Source: Enoplolaimus lenunculus (lineage: Eukaryota > Nematoda > Enoplea > Enoplida > Thoracostomopsidae). Taken from it: a stretch of DNA of 64,000 nucleotides. This document shows, piece by piece, positions 11,243 through 24,900 of the stretch. The position numbers and the translations under genes were made by a program. The DNA lies in the NCBI GenBank assembly GCA_030248215.1, contig JASANG010002488.1:1-64000 (forward strand), written 5' to 3'. How positions within the stretch are numbered: position 1 is the first letter of the stretch; each line of letters begins with the position of its first letter. Below the pieces are notes generated by a model. It saw only the letters and a program-made list of their open reading frames with translations, had not been told where the DNA came from and did no database searches.

Positions 11243-14200
11243 AAAAAGTTTCAAAGTTAACACCTTAATTACACGAAAGAGCACGATGATGCTGTAAAAG
11301 AATTTTCGTATCAAAAAGAACAGGCAAGAAAAACTGAGCAAGCGAAGAGAGCAATTCATTTGCTTCCGCAGCCAGCGGAAGGAACGCCTGTGAAGCAGCT
11401 AAAGCTGCAGGATTCATTTGAATACAAAACTAAATACGCTAATACTGATGAGCGACAAGTTAGCTTTGTCTATGAGCTTAGTGAGTGGATGTGTGACGCA
11501 ATGTTGCCATATTCTGTGGTGGAAAACGAACGTTTTCGCTCACTAATTCAGCACTTGTCGCCAAAACTCACGGTACCTAGTGAAAGTCAATACGATGCAA
11601 ATATGTGCCGATATTTTTTCGCGCGTAAAAGAAGAATTGAAACGAAGATTAGTGGACCGCCTGAAGTATGGAACTCTAACAACCGATTTATGGAGTTCCA
11701 GGAATATGAAATCGTATCTAAGTCTTAACATTTTTTCATTGATACAGTTGCATTTGAACGGCGATACGTTGTGTTAGATTGTATTCCATTTGATGAGGCT
11801 CACACAGGTGAAAATGTAGCCGAGACTATCAAGGCTGCAGTTAATGAATGGCGCATTTCAACAAAAATTCACGCCATCGCGAGAGATAATGCGAAAAATA
11901 TGGTCAAAGGACTGCGGGATTACTGTCTCGATTGGCCCAATTACGGTTGTTATTTGCACATGTTGCATTTCGTGGTGACGCACAGTTTAGATGTACAGTC
12001 AGCTGTGAAGACTATTCTAAGAAAAGTAAGTTTAAAATGTTTTGTTTTCCAACGTTTAAATTTATGAGAACATGAATCAGAGTAGAAATATACACGGTCT
12101 CTAGTTTCTGATACTTTTTATTCTAAACACAAGCAATGCGCATAGATAACCAATATATATCAATATCTATAAATTCCGGTTATTGTGATAATAGCAAATT
12201 TTTTAAATACTTTAATTTAAGATGCGTGGCACGATTGGAATTTTGCATCAGAGCTCAAAAGCGCGTGAATATTTGCGAAGACTTACTACGCTCGAACCTG
12301 CGGTAGACGTAGCAACGAGATAGAGCAGCACGTATAAAATGGTCAATCGATTTATCGAAATCAAAGCCGAAATTTGTCAGATTACTGCTGAGCAAGACAA
12401 CTTTAGCCAGTACGAGCTTACCGATAACGAGTGGGACTTAGCTGCAAAATTACAACTACTGTTAAAGCCTTTTCACGATTCCACTGTTCGCTGCGAGGCG
12501 GAGCAAGTGTCAATTTCCGAAGTGATACCAGAAACACAGTAAGTAGTGTATGATGAAGCAACTAATGAAACTATGTATGCTCTTAATTGATTTAAAAAAA
12601 AAACCCGGGGTTCCGTAAAAAAATCAAAAAATAAATTCGAAATCAAAACCAAGATAATTTTTATTTTAGTGTTTTTAGCCCCATACACGAATACAACAAA
12701 CACACCACAAGGTCCGAAACGTCAACACTCTCTGTACAGTGTCACTCACCCAGCCCTCTAATCTTAGAGTTAGCTTCACTATAATTTTGCACTGCCAGGC
12801 CACAAAAATCTAAAAAACGCCGACAACCCCGCAGCTGGTGACCGGTTATTCGGAAGGCTCTGAGCCAAATAGAGCCCCTATTGGTCGACGGTCTCGGCAG
12901 GACAATGGAATAAAGGAATACAGACCTTCCGGTCGTGCGCTTCCCTGCCCGAAACGTGAAACGTCTGAATAGGTATTGTATTTTCAGACTATTTGGTTTG
13001 AGAAACAAATTGTACTAATTTTTTAATTTTTTAATTTACTTTTCCAATACATGTTGTGTAAAGTGTATAGTTAATTTGAATCGTTGAAAACTAAAATACA
13101 ATTTTGTTTTTCGTTTCTAACCTACAAAACACACACTAGATTATGAATTTTGATATTTTTCTAAATTTTTTTTTTGTCGTTTTTGCTTTTTTTCCATGCC
13201 TTTTACCTTAACTATATATTATTGTTAGTCGTTTATGATTTCGAATATATTATAGGTTTCGTTTTTTTTTCACATTTATAAACTGCTACACTATTAGACT
13301 TATAATTTAGTTATAGTAGTTTTCCTTGTCCCCGCAGCCTGGCTAGGTTGAGGTAACCATAGTTTGCTAGCTAATTTTTTATTAGTTCTTTCAATTTTTG
13401 TGAGCTGTTCAATTTTGAGTAGCGAATCGAATTTCGGGTATACCCCTGGACCCCGCGCGCACCGGGGCCGGGGGGATGCTTCGCCGCGAATCCGTTCCCG
13501 GTTACACCAATCCCCACTTCGCCCGCACCACGGCCCTCTCGCCCATATTTTAATATTTATTTTTTTTCACTCTCTTATCCTTACCCTGTTTTACACCGCT
13601 TTGACCCCTGAGTCCCCGAGCTGATTTTATTTTTTTAGGTATTGAACCATAACAACAATTAATATCGTAAACTCGCCCTCAGTGGAGACTACCCGTCCTC
13701 CCCCTACCTCCCGCTGACGACTCCCCCCTCAGCGTCCGTGGGCGCCCCACCGTACGCGGCGCCCGACTACGACGAGGACCGAGATCTTTTTTTTTTTCGC
13801 GATCTTTTTCTTAATCTCTAATATTTTTACAATTATTATATATTTTACCTAGTATTTTTACTCCCACCCACTCTCACACCCACTTTATCTCCCTACTCCC
13901 CCGCCCCTTCTTCAACCTCTAATAAACCGTTTCTCGCTCTTTTTATCTCTCTCGCACGCCTGCATAGTTTATGCTAATTTAGATAACATTACATATCATT
14001 TTATATAGTTTTTATTTTTTTAGCTTATACTTTCTACCCACGACATCCTCTTCTTTTTCAATTTTCCTAACTTTTAATTCTTTTTCGGCTTGCGATTTAA
14101 CTAGACGTATTATGTAAACAAAATGCCTACTCTTAATTCCCTATTAATTTCTGCGATATTCTTCTCGATACTTTTATTATTTCCTTCCACTTACCATTTC

Positions 14201-14946
14201 CGATTCCCCGTTCGCTAGATAGTACTACTAACGCCACACCGTCCTCCCTCTCTCCCTCCTATAACTTCCCCACCCCCCCAGCATTCCCTCAACATAAAAC
14301 ACAGGAAGCCTTCCTTAAGTGCAATTTCCAAGTGATACCAGAAACACAGAAGAGATATAAAGCAACTAATAAAACTATTATCTCTAAATAAGATATACAA
14401 AAATAAACAAGACCCTCTCTCCTAAAAAAAACAAAAAAAATTAAAAATTTTAAATCAAAACACCCCCACTAAAAACAAACATATCTTCAATTTAATTTTT
14501 TTTTTCCCCCTCAATAATACACAATAAAAAAAAACAACAACAGTCCAACACAACACTCATCAGCCTTATCAGTGACTATTTGTACGGGAACGACAACAGG
14601 CCTGAATTTACGAATATAGAGCGGACTAAATTATATTCCTTTGCAACACTGACAGATCCTCGATTTAAGAAAAAGGTGAGATTGGTTCTGGCTGTAATTT
14701 AAATACTTTATTAATAGTTGTATACATATTGCTGGAGAAATCATTGTGTTAACTGAACGAACAGTAAATATCTGTCTTGTTCGGGCGTTATTGAATAATC
14801 AAATTTATAACCTTTATATTTATTACACTTCTACTTTTAGGCCTTTCGATGCAAAGCCGATGCTGAAAAACAGTCCCGTGAGCTTGTTGATGAAGTGGAG
14901 TTGTTATATAATCAGGATGAAGCACTAGATTTTGGCTACAATAAAT
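11243..14946 (+). pseudogene. hAT (ZBED-type) transposase, broken
   Basis: The first exon follows a TTTTTCAG acceptor at 11242 and carries the C-terminal half of a BED finger (an H..H-like segment before EFSYQKEQARKT). Next come FRSLIQHLSPKLTVPSE (11535-11585), LTTDLWSS (11670s), DEAHTGENVAETI (11795s) and HAIARDNAKNMV (11872s), all typical hAT transposase landmarks. A GTAAGT donor sits at 12029, and the next exon starts near 12223 (REYLRRL, then a VATR-stop-SSTYKMV version of the TRWNSTY motif). The final pieces are 14546-14672 (TLTDPRFKKK) and 14841-14946. Reading frame changes occur near 11595 and 11765, and TAG replaces the Trp codon of TRWNSTY at about 12320, so it cannot be active. Confidence 0.8.
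12540..14545 (+). other. Anomalous block inside a transposase intron
   Basis: The exon end and donor region at 12509-12740 recur in corrupted form at 14315-14545: both contain AGTGATACCAGAAACACAG and then AAGCAACTAAT. The second copy has lost most of its G residues. Between them, 13020-14300 is rich in C and T on this strand, with long T runs, apart from a short GC-rich patch at 13440-13520. Either a duplication trapped foreign DNA, or the stretch is poor consensus sequence at an assembly join. Confidence 0.5.
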
Positions 14947-15084
14947 AAATAACAAAAAAACAAAAACAAATGCTCGCAATGGTATTACAGGGTGTATATT
15001 GCTTATTCAAATCGCTCAACCTCCATTTAGCATGTCGTTGCTTGAGAGCCTACGGTTAAATTCAATTTTGCCTGGCAGCCTTTG

Positions 15085-15195
15085 ATACTGGCGGTATTTT
15101 GTCCGTACGGCCTTTTGTCCGGACGGCCTTTTGTCCAGGTGACCCTTTGTCCGGACGGCCTTTTTTCCAGGTGACCATTTGTCCGGACGGCTATA
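15085..15195. repeat. TTTTGTCCGGACGGCC repeats
   Basis: About six loose copies of a 16-18 bp unit (CCTTTTGTCCGGACGG and variants with CCAGGTGACC). It is the reverse complement of the motif at 5504-5580. Its half-palindromic core GTCCGGAC would allow hairpins. Confidence 0.6.
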
Positions 15196-15287
15196 CATGC
15201 ATACGCTACCACGTTAAGACGTTATTATTGGGCAATGTGAACCGCAAGTGTGAGAGTCAATATGACATCGAGGGAGTTAATATTATC

Positions 15288-15452
15288 GGCCAATGTTACT
15301 TTAAGGGGCGTAACAGTAAAGCGTATTCCTAAGCCCAAGCCTAAAAATTGTGTTCCTAAGCCTAAGCCTAAGCAAAAACATAATCTAGAATCTAAACGTA
15401 CTCTTTTATGGACCTACCAGAAACCTGGACGCCCCTTAAAGTAACATGGGCC
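15288..15452. mobile_element. TTAGGC-bearing hAT-type MITE, exact 8-bp duplication
   Basis: Ends are GGCCAATGTTACTTTAAGG on the left and the complement of GGCCCATGTTACTTTAAGG on the right. The element is flanked by the exact direct repeat ATATTATC (15280-15287 and 15453-15460). The interior carries two short CCTAAG arrays (TTAGGC on the other strand) separated by a spacer. The 8-bp duplication places it with hAT-type elements. Confidence 0.85.
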
Positions 15453-15460
15453 ATATTATC

Positions 15461-16816
15461 TATATAACATTAACTGCGCGAGTCAAATAATATAATATTG
15501 ACTGAGGGAGTACTTAACATTATAAGCTGCACGGCTGCCAGCGACCAGTTCCACCTTGGTATGCAGCATATGCGGAACATTACCATTTGATCGTAAAAAA
15601 GTTTTTGACGAGGGCGCACACCCCCCCCCATTTCGATTATGCCCAGGATGCCTGTATTGGTCTGAGGTCATTTCAAGTTTGCTTATGTAATGTCATTCCC
15701 ACGTTACCATTCGTTCACCTTGCATAAATTACTCGACTATTTGATGTCGCTAAACGTTTATTTCGGTAGTCTATTGTGTCCACTGAAACATAAAGTAGTC
15801 GCGGACACAACACAGTTTCGCACAAATTGTGTCTTTACATCAAAAACGCAGACCCTCGAGCGTGAACACACGCCTTCAGCGCGGAAAATGAGAGCAATGA
15901 ATGTGATTTTTGCAAAATTTTGCTATATTTGTGATCATTACGTATGCCTGGAGAATGCAAAAAATACATAAACTGACTATATTTCGAGTAAATATTTTCG
16001 ATTTTTTCGCATTTTTATGGGGGCAACCTCGGTTGAAAAATGACAAAATTGTTCTAAAACAATTTGTACCAGATGTCTTACTTCCTAACAAAATTAACAT
16101 ATTTGTTGTTTTCTACAGCTTGAGACAATTTGTGGACATTCCAAACTATGCGCGAACAATTTACCAAGACAAGATCCAAAATAAATGATGTTGATGATGC
16201 CGGTAGCCTGCGAACGAACCTGTTCAAACACAGTTCCAGCGAAAGTCTGGTGTCCGCGGAAAAATAAATCATGGCTTACATTTTATGTGCATCCTAAACC
16301 CTTGCGTAACGTGGGACTAAGATTATTAAACTCGGCAACCGCTTGTGAGGGCGCAGCAAAGATTTGATTTTAATGATCTTATAGGATCGCGATTATTTAG
16401 GAATTGGGTTCATTTATTCCGTCCAAAGATTACTATAATCAATATAATGCATGCAATTTTAGCTACATAATACACAATGTGCTGTGCTTAACAATTACGC
16501 GTATACGAAGTGGAGCATTCCTTGAACATATATGAGCGTTTGATCCCAACCGTCAAACTCCGGTAATAGTCTGGTGAAGGTAAACAATTTTGACGCTTGA
16601 GTCCTGAATTCAAACCCCAGTTTAAATTTGAACTTCTGACGATATTGAAAATATATATTCAAGCAGAACGAGAATGCGTTACGATATCGAGCTAGAGATG
16701 GAAACGGGTGACAGTGTTTGGCCCGTTTACCTGCCGTGGCGATGAATTTTTCTTGCAATCAAAGATTTAATTGAAATTCAAAGGAATTTACTGAGGTTGT
16801 TGACCCATGGCCCATA
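15461..16816. other. Intergenic, nothing supported
   Basis: Several open frames of 60-93 codons on both strands have no domain signal and no splice partners. Confidence 0.4.
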
Positions 16817-17235
16817 CTGTAGTGACCCGAATAAGAGGGGGTACTGATATTTATTTGGCCGGGCCTCCCATTGTTATTCGGTTAGGGACTGTTATTTATT
16901 TTTAATTCACGCTCCGCTGCCCTTCGATACTGATATATACTTGGAACTACAATTATCCGTTGAATTAAACGTCTATTTGTCTTGTGTCAATAGCTTGAGC
17001 GATAATACAAGGTTACACTTAGGAATTTACATTCAAAATTTAAGTACGCTTTAAAGTTTCGAACTCAAATTATTTGATCCTGGAATCATTTATGCGCTAC
17101 AATTACGGTTAGTTGACATTTATAGACTCTAATTAGGGCTTAGAGATTCTATCCGCTTATGCACTCTTATTAGGGATACGGACTCCAATTGATTCGGACC
17201 CAAAATGAGGACCCCTCTTATTCGGGTCAATACAA
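16817..17235. mobile_element. Mariner-type MITE copy 2
   Basis: Left end CTGTAGTGACCCGAATAAG, right end ..TTCGGGTCAATACAA, with TA on both sides; 419 bp. Confidence 0.85.
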
Positions 17236-18934
17236 TATGACAATTATTGTTAACCCTTGTCAACTTTTAATGTCATATCTGTTTGCAGGCCAGAGCAGCC
17301 ACCCCCACACCCCCATTAGCCCATATCGGGGGCTGCCCATGAAATGGGTTCCACCCTGGCAAAATTTAAGCAATAATAAAACGCGTTAATATCCAACTTG
17401 GAATTGTATTTTTGAAAAATTCACAATTTAAGACATATTTTGATCAACGCAAGGGACTTCCGGCCTTAAAATTTGGGACGCACCGCCGTAGCCTTCTATG
17501 GCACTGTCAACTCAATCCGTCAACATGAAGCAATACACTTTACCGTTGACAAGTTCTCAAGAATAAACTGCTGTGTACCGTTTCCGTGCGTCGTTAAACC
17601 GTACTGTCATTCCAGCCAGAGCTTTGTGCAAATTGTCTTCGTTCATTTCGAAAGTCATCCCCGTTATTTGTTAGCGTACAAAATTTAGTAAAAATTATGC
17701 AATCTAAAACACACGACGTATTAAACAGACACGGTCTTCTATTAAGTTTTGTCGTATTTTTTTTGTTTCTGCAGGTGTTTATCGTTTTTAAATTGACAAT
17801 TTTTAGTTAAACATCGAATTTTATGGCAGTTTTTCTGCGCTCGCAAAAATAAGTTACGTTCACGTTATTTTAACTGACTGGCTTGTCTTCAATTGTGTTG
17901 CTTGTTTATTTAATATCAACCAGTTTTAGGCACCGGGATTGGTTCTTGGGTATGCATCACAACCGGACGTTTTGTAGAACAGTTCAAAAATTCCATGTTT
18001 ATTCGGAGGGATTAATTTGTATTTCACAAGAGACCAATAATATCGGACATGTTCAACGTGGTTAGAAAAGTTTTTAGACTGAAATATACCCCAGCATACA
18101 TTCGTCTTGATATACCAGTATTACAAAACATTGGCACTAATTTTCACAACTTCGATCCATGAACGATGAGGGGCTTAACATTTTTTCCGCGGGTCTCCAA
18201 TTGAGTCAGTTTACGCTTTAGACCAATGTTTTTGCTTAGGCTTAGGCTTAAGTTTACGTATAAATTCATTCTTACGCTTAGATCAAGGCATAGGCTTAGG
18301 AATATACTTGTACAAGTGTTAAGGCCTTGTTGTAAACATTGGCCAACAATTTATAAACGATTCAGAAAACATGCTTTTTTCACTTTTTAATTGATTATAA
18401 CTATTTTAATTGGGAATTGACATTTTTGGAATACCGTTAGCCATCATTCGCTAGGCATGTGCAAACTTTGCTGGAAACACGAGAAAATAGTATATACACA
18501 AGTCGCAAACTACAGATTTTCCACGTTTTTAACAAAAATGTTACAACCAGGACGCTTCACTTAACTCTCTAAGTGCATTTTATGTAAATGCAAAGAGAGT
18601 TACGAACGAATTCACTGCTCCGAACTGTATCGCGGTATAAAAGCTACCGACAAATCCCTGATCACACGTGCAAAAAACTTGCAGTTGCAATTTGAAACTA
18701 TAAATTTTGATCGGAAATAAAAAAAAATGGCCAAAAAACTGTATAGGCGAGTTTTAGCTGCACGTTGTGGCTGTAAAAATTGCTCACAAAATGCGTCTCC
18801 TGAAAAAATTTTAGCCCATCTAGCAAAGTGAGCTGGCTACAGACCTGGCCTCGGGATAGTACGTTAGCGCGTTAAATGAATTGTAACGTTGATAAATTAC
18901 TATAGTAATTAATTTTTAGGAATACATAAGCTAA
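17236..18934. other. Region upstream of the MAM-ShKT gene
   Basis: No coding sequence is supported. It holds a degenerate TTAGGC element at about 18221-18344, with right end AAACATTGGCC, and the 3' part of a GTAGCCA-ended element at about 18795-18852. The promoter of the next gene should lie in the last few hundred bases, but no specific site is convincing. Confidence 0.5.
18221..18344. mobile_element. Degenerate TTAGGC-bearing hAT-type MITE
   Basis: A GACCAATGTTTTT-like left end, (TTAGGC)n in two short blocks, and right end GTAAACATTGGCC. No clear target duplication. Confidence 0.55.
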
Positions 18935-21900
18935 ATGTTGAACAAGTGTTTACTGAATACAAGGCGTATGTTGTTTTGCTATGTGTTGGTGATTTTACTA
19001 CCGACGACTTTATGCCAAGGTATACATTCTAGTCGCGTTAAATTGTGGTATGCTCGGTTGTGGCAGCCAGGATGTCATGATTTCATTTCGGAAGGGAATA
19101 ACATGAGTTAAAACGTTTTTGCATACAAGAAAATATTCTTCATCTGCAAGAGCCAGGAGATCCGTTGCTTTTGGCTGAAACGAAACTTTTTGAAATAGTT
19201 AACCTCGAGTACGATCTTGAATACTTTGCCCGACACAAATTTAAACCTAAAGCCTAAAACAAAGCCTACGCGTAATCATAAGTCCAAGTAATGCCAAAAT
19301 TTGAAAATATCAAAAACGGTTGGTGTAAAAGGTACAAGAGGACATGAGTCATGTCTTAAGAACTTCGGCAAATGTATAGAACTAGGCTATAACAGTGATA
19401 TAAGCACATTCCTAAGCCTAAGCCTATGGATAAACGTAAAAACAAGCTTATACCTAAACCTAAGCCTAAGTGAAAAATTACGCAAAGGCTTAAGCTTATT
19501 CTATAACAATCCCGCGGAAAAACGTTCCGCCCCTAATCTTTACATGAGTCCTAACTTTGAACACAACAAAAAAATACATGACAGAAAATAATTTGTTGGT
19601 TTACAAAAGTATTTTAAGGTTTTTTTCAAATTTAATTAAACATCTGTTTATCATATAGATAGTACGGCGCGCAGAATCATCAAATGGATACCGAAATCTG
19701 GAATTGGAGGTAGAGTCGGCGGAAAAGGTGCTAGTAATTTGGTCGCTGATTTAGCCACAAAAGCGTTACAAGGTAAACAAAACTTGCGGTTTAACTGAAG
19801 CGGTAGATGTACGATGAGAATGTGAACGCAAAGTATTTTAAAATTAAATTCACTAAAAGATTTTTAGAATATATCACTAACTGGTGATAGGTGCTGCACA
19901 CAATTGCGAATATCCAAGAAAATTAAATGCCACATCTGTAACCATTTCAGGTACCTCTGAAAATTCAGGTTTACCTATTAGATGTTGTGGTACAAATTCT
20001 TTTCGTTTCTGGGCCCATATTCTCAAATGCATGTAGCACCTAACACCAGTTAGTAATAGGTTTTCAAACTAAGGAAATGATGCAACTACAGATCTGAAAA
20101 TTTGTACAGTAGCAGAAAAAATCGAAAGTAATAAATTTGCTGAATTTCAAACGTCACTATTCCCCGGTTCGAAAGTTACAAGGCCTATCACCAACTGATA
20201 ATAGGTGCTACACACATTTGAGAATACATGCTCTGATTTTATTCGTTTCAAACATAAATACTCTGCATTGTATTTCAAATGTTAAGTTTAAGCTACACTT
20301 TGATCCCAACCTCATGGCTGTGTTGCGTTTACTGTCGTTCGCCAACTATATTTAGCTTGAGAGTCGAGCCAGAGGAAGATCAGCAGATGTTGCGAAGATT
20401 TTCTACTGCTCATAAAGTGTACTATAATTGTTAAATGCTGTGGATTGTGTATTTATTGCAAGTGCACAAGTTGTGATTTAGATCCGTAGCCAAGGGAAGG
20501 CCATGGAGGCTCAGCCCCCCCTCCCGGAAAAATTAACCCCCCGGGAAAATTTTCAACCTTGCTTGTAAGTCGTTGAAACCATTGCGTGACTCTCTTGCAA
20601 ATTTTTTATCCCCCCTAGCAAGGTTAGCTGGCTACCGGCCTATTGTAATTATTGCTCACGGTATACTCTTTGCAGAACAAGGTTTTGGATTCTAACTGAA
20701 AGTGCTCCGTTAATCTTGGTATAACAGATGTAAAGTCAGTTGTTCAACGAATTTACAACAATTTAGTACTGTAGTGACCCGAATAAGAGAGGGTAATAGC
20801 AGGGGGATCCCCATTTTGAGTCTCAATCAATAGGAGTCCGTATTCCTAATAGAGTCCGCAAGCGGACAGAGTCCCTAAACCCTAATTAGAGTCCATAAAT
20901 GTCAATTATCTCTAACTGTAGTGCATAAATGACTCCAAGACGAAATAGTTGGAAACCTTAAAAATACTTAAGTTTTGAAAGTACATTCCTAAGTATAGCG
21001 TTGCATTATCGCTCAAGCTATTGGCGCAAGACAAATAATAAACGTTTCATTCAACGGATAGTTGCAATACCGGATATATATATATCAGTAACGAAGGGAG
21101 GATTAGAAATAAATAACAGTCCGCGACCGAATTACAGAGAATCTCCCTCTGGAGAAACCAAATAAATATGAATGCCCACTCTTATTCGGGTCACTACAGT
21201 ACCTGACAGTATTTGCAATGCAGTTCTCTGTTGCAATAATCGACAATTTCAAGGGCAAATTTCTATTTATTGCAAATGATTTTGTTTGAATATATTGCAA
21301 CAGGGTATTTATTGTTTAAAATTATCATTTTTGCTGTATGCTTTCAGAAAACTTTGGAGGAAACATTAAAGCCGAAGTTTACAACGATGGTAAATAGACT
21401 AATTATTGGGTTCACGTTACCGATTGTGTGCTTGGAACCTGTTGTGTCACCTACCCATAGCAGGAGAAAGAAACAACCTATATGAATAGGTTGTTAGCTA
21501 GCTACTACCCATATGGATACCTTGCGTTTGTAGCTATGAGTAACTAGTCTTCGGTTTGTTACCCATATGGGTACCTTGCGATTGTTTTCACAATATTTAT
21601 AGCTAGCGTAATTTTTTAGATTTCTTCGAAACATAAGTTGCAAAAAAACGGCTAAACAAGACTTGTAAAACAAAACTCACTGTACTGAGCCGTTTTTAAG
21701 TGCAAGTTTAAAAGTACATTATGTTGGCATCTATCTGGGCTACGGGCAGACATCTTGACTCTACCCATATGGGTAGGTCAATATTTCAAATAGCTAGCTA
21801 TGTGCAACATTTTATTTTCTGTTGGTATCCATATGGGTTACAAAAAAGTTAGAGTGTATCGCTATGGGCATAGTGACAAAACAGGTACCAAGCGCACAAT

Positions 21901-24900
21901 TGGTTACGTGAACCCCGCATAACGTTATCACGGTCGGTTTATAATTAACTACAATTATTCTAGTAATTTTTGACACTGTGAGTTGTATTTAAGAACGGAT
22001 TTAGGAAAGAATTCGCCCTCCAGCTCTGCCGTGTAAAAAAGTTGAAAAAGCAAATATATCAGAAAATCGCAATGCATCTTTTTAAGCTAAATAGCTGTAA
22101 ATGGTGTTTCTACAGCTGCATATGTAGAAACGCTATTTTAGCATCGATATGAGCGATGATTTACAAGAGTGCGAAAAGCGTTTTGTATTTTTGACACGAT
22201 TTATTTGTATTTTTGACGCGATATATTAATGTATTAATAAATAGTTTTAATTTTGCCAATACTTTAGGATCCAAAACTGAAGTTGACTGTCCTTCAAAAC
22301 TTGACTGCGATTTTAGCGGCGACTGTGAATGGCGCAACTCACGTCGCGATAGTAAAGCTGGCTCGTCCGTTGTAATGAAAGGATCTGGTGAACCAGATAA
22401 AAACAAAAACTTTTATCAGTTCACCGCATCCACAGATTACGATCCTCCTGGTTAGTATGCTCTGATAGATATTATATACTAGTATTAAAAACAATACCTC
22501 CCCAATTGTAAGTTTCAAATTAATGATATTTAAGCGGGTCCGTAGCCAAGGGAGGCCAGGGGGTCAGCCCCCTAGAAAAATTTTGGCCCTCCCTAAAAAA
22601 GTTTTCAACCTTGCATATAGCTCATTCAAAACCCTTGAATGACCCCCAGAATAATTTTAAGCCCCATCTAGCAAGGGGAGCTAGCTACGTTTCTGTATTT
22701 AAGCTGGTCACATGACGATTTAAAATTAATACCGACGTCTATTGCTATCTTCTGCTGTGATATGAATAACGGGCTCGATTTCCATCTACATGCTTGCGCA
22801 ATAGCCTAAAACCGAACCTTGTTTTCTTTAGTTTTCTTAAAGAGACACAAATTATTCTGAGCAATTAGGCCACTATATACCATTTTTCGTACCTGTAATG
22901 GGTTTTGGCTTATATCATAACTGATATACTTCTGACCACGCACCAAATAACGTTTAGCGTTAAAAGTAAAATTACTAATTGTGTAATTTTCTTAAATATT
23001 ACCCACAATTTTTAGTTATATATATTTATTTATTTATTTATTTATAGACGATCCATATGGTTTAATGGCTGGTCAACCGAACAAAGAAAACAATGACGTA
23101 TGGTTTGTTAGTGCTCCGATTTCAGAGCAACCTGGCGAAGGATATTTAGCACTGAGGTATGCAGAACTTTATCAAAAGTTTCTAAAACCGAATTTTTCAA
23201 TTGCGACTATACAAACTTTTCGAAATGTTATTATAAGCCAAAATGTTGTCATATTACAAGGGCCGTTGTATACAACAGGGCCGTAACAGCAGCATAAGCA
23301 TATTCCTAAGCCTAAACCAAAGTCTAAGCGAAAAATTAGTTTAAGGCTTAAACGTACTCTATTGCAGTCCCGCAGTAAAACGATCCGCCCCTGATGTTTA
23401 CATGGACCCAAAAAAGACACTGAACTACTTATTAAGTTTTAATCAGTTTTTATTAGAGTATGTTGTTGGCTAGGCGGCTGTATGGCATAAACGTGCAGTG
23501 ATTCCTGTATCTTTGGACCTGGGAAAGTTCAAGCGATATAAACCCTAATTGTAATCTGTCATTGCTATATCATTGGAAACACAAAAATATACACGCAAAA
23601 ATGTTGAGTCAAATTGACTCTTTCCGAAATAGCCTCTACGGGACTCTAAACATGCTGAGTCGAATTCGACTACGCCAGATTCAAATTCGAACCCGCCAGA
23701 GTCAAATTCGACTCACTGAGTTGCACATTTGACTCTGACGGAGTCGAATTTGACTCAGTTTGTCAATTCCACTCACGATTTTGTCCACTGTACCTTCGCT
23801 ATTATTTCAAAATTGTCTCATGTTCGTATTAAATTCGTTGACGTAGTACTATTTCAACGCTTTACAAATATATTTATTATTTTATCAGAGCATGGTCAAC
23901 AACTGGTTCCAAAATTGAAGTATGCACCAGGCCGTTGAAAGGTCCGCGTAAAAAGATTATTTGTTCCGAAAGTGATCCAAAAGAATGCAGTAAAAGTTCC
24001 GGTGGCACAAAACCGTTGCTCACTTACAAAATTCCACCACCTGAAAAGCAACCGTTTGAGGTATGGCGAGTGTGAACGGTCTCAGAAGCTCAGATGATCG
24101 CATTTTTCTTCTCCTGTAACCAAGGACGTAGTCAGCCGTTGGGGTATAGCGAGTTTGAACGGCCAGAAGTTCAGAAATTGCATTTTTCTTCTCATAAAAC
24201 CAAGGATGTAACCAGAAGCTTTGGGGCTCAAATGCCACTACTTTTGCGATTTTTACCATGGTTTTTGGGAAGTTTCTTCTCAATTGATAGCACCTGTTAG
24301 TATCATATGATATTCCGCCATATGCGGGGTTCACGTTATAACCGGGGCAGCTTGGGACACGTTTTGTCCCTATTAGACTTTGGGTAACATTTTATCTGCT
24401 TATAAACCCCATATCGTATTCAAAAATTCGTATTTGTCTGCTATTATCATATGTGGATCACCTTTTGTACTTCAATATCATATGATATTCGAGGTATTGT
24501 CTGCGAATATCATATGACATACTTTCAAATGTCTGCACACTTGAGGTAACATACCCAAATGGTCCTGTTGAATATCATATGATACTAGAATTTGAAATTT
24601 GAATTTTTGAACTTTGAAGCTGTGGTTCTAAGCGAATATGTGTCGGAAACAATTTGCAGGCGTGTATTTAGTATTTAAAGCACATTTGTGCCATTGCCGT
24701 CCAACTTTTTATTATTTTATTAGTACCCAAAGGTTGCATTGTCCCGCTGAATATCATATGATTTTCGTTGAAATTTTGGAATATCATATGATATTCGCAT
24801 AAATGTCCCACAGTATTACGTGACATACCGTCCCTTGTACACATTTATTATTTGAGAGCGGTGGTTTGTAAGCTAATGTCATATGGCATTCGAGTTTTGT

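Larger units (their letters stand above)
10843..14950 (+). mobile_element. Decayed hAT transposon with BED-finger transposase
   Basis: The left end reads TAGGGATCGACCGGATCC, followed by overlapping GGATCCGG subterminal repeats to about 10945; this fits hAT elements with CCGAT-rich ends. The transposase remnant lies at 11243-14946. The matching right end was not found near the last exon, so the 3' boundary is a minimum. The TTAGGC-bearing elements elsewhere also make 8-bp duplications but have different ends, so this copy need not be their helper. Confidence 0.7.

Noticed and set aside
10843-14950. The hAT copy as the helper of the TTAGGC elements
   Set aside because: Its left end TAGGGATCGACC does not match GGCCCATG ends, and its transposase is broken; no link can be claimed.
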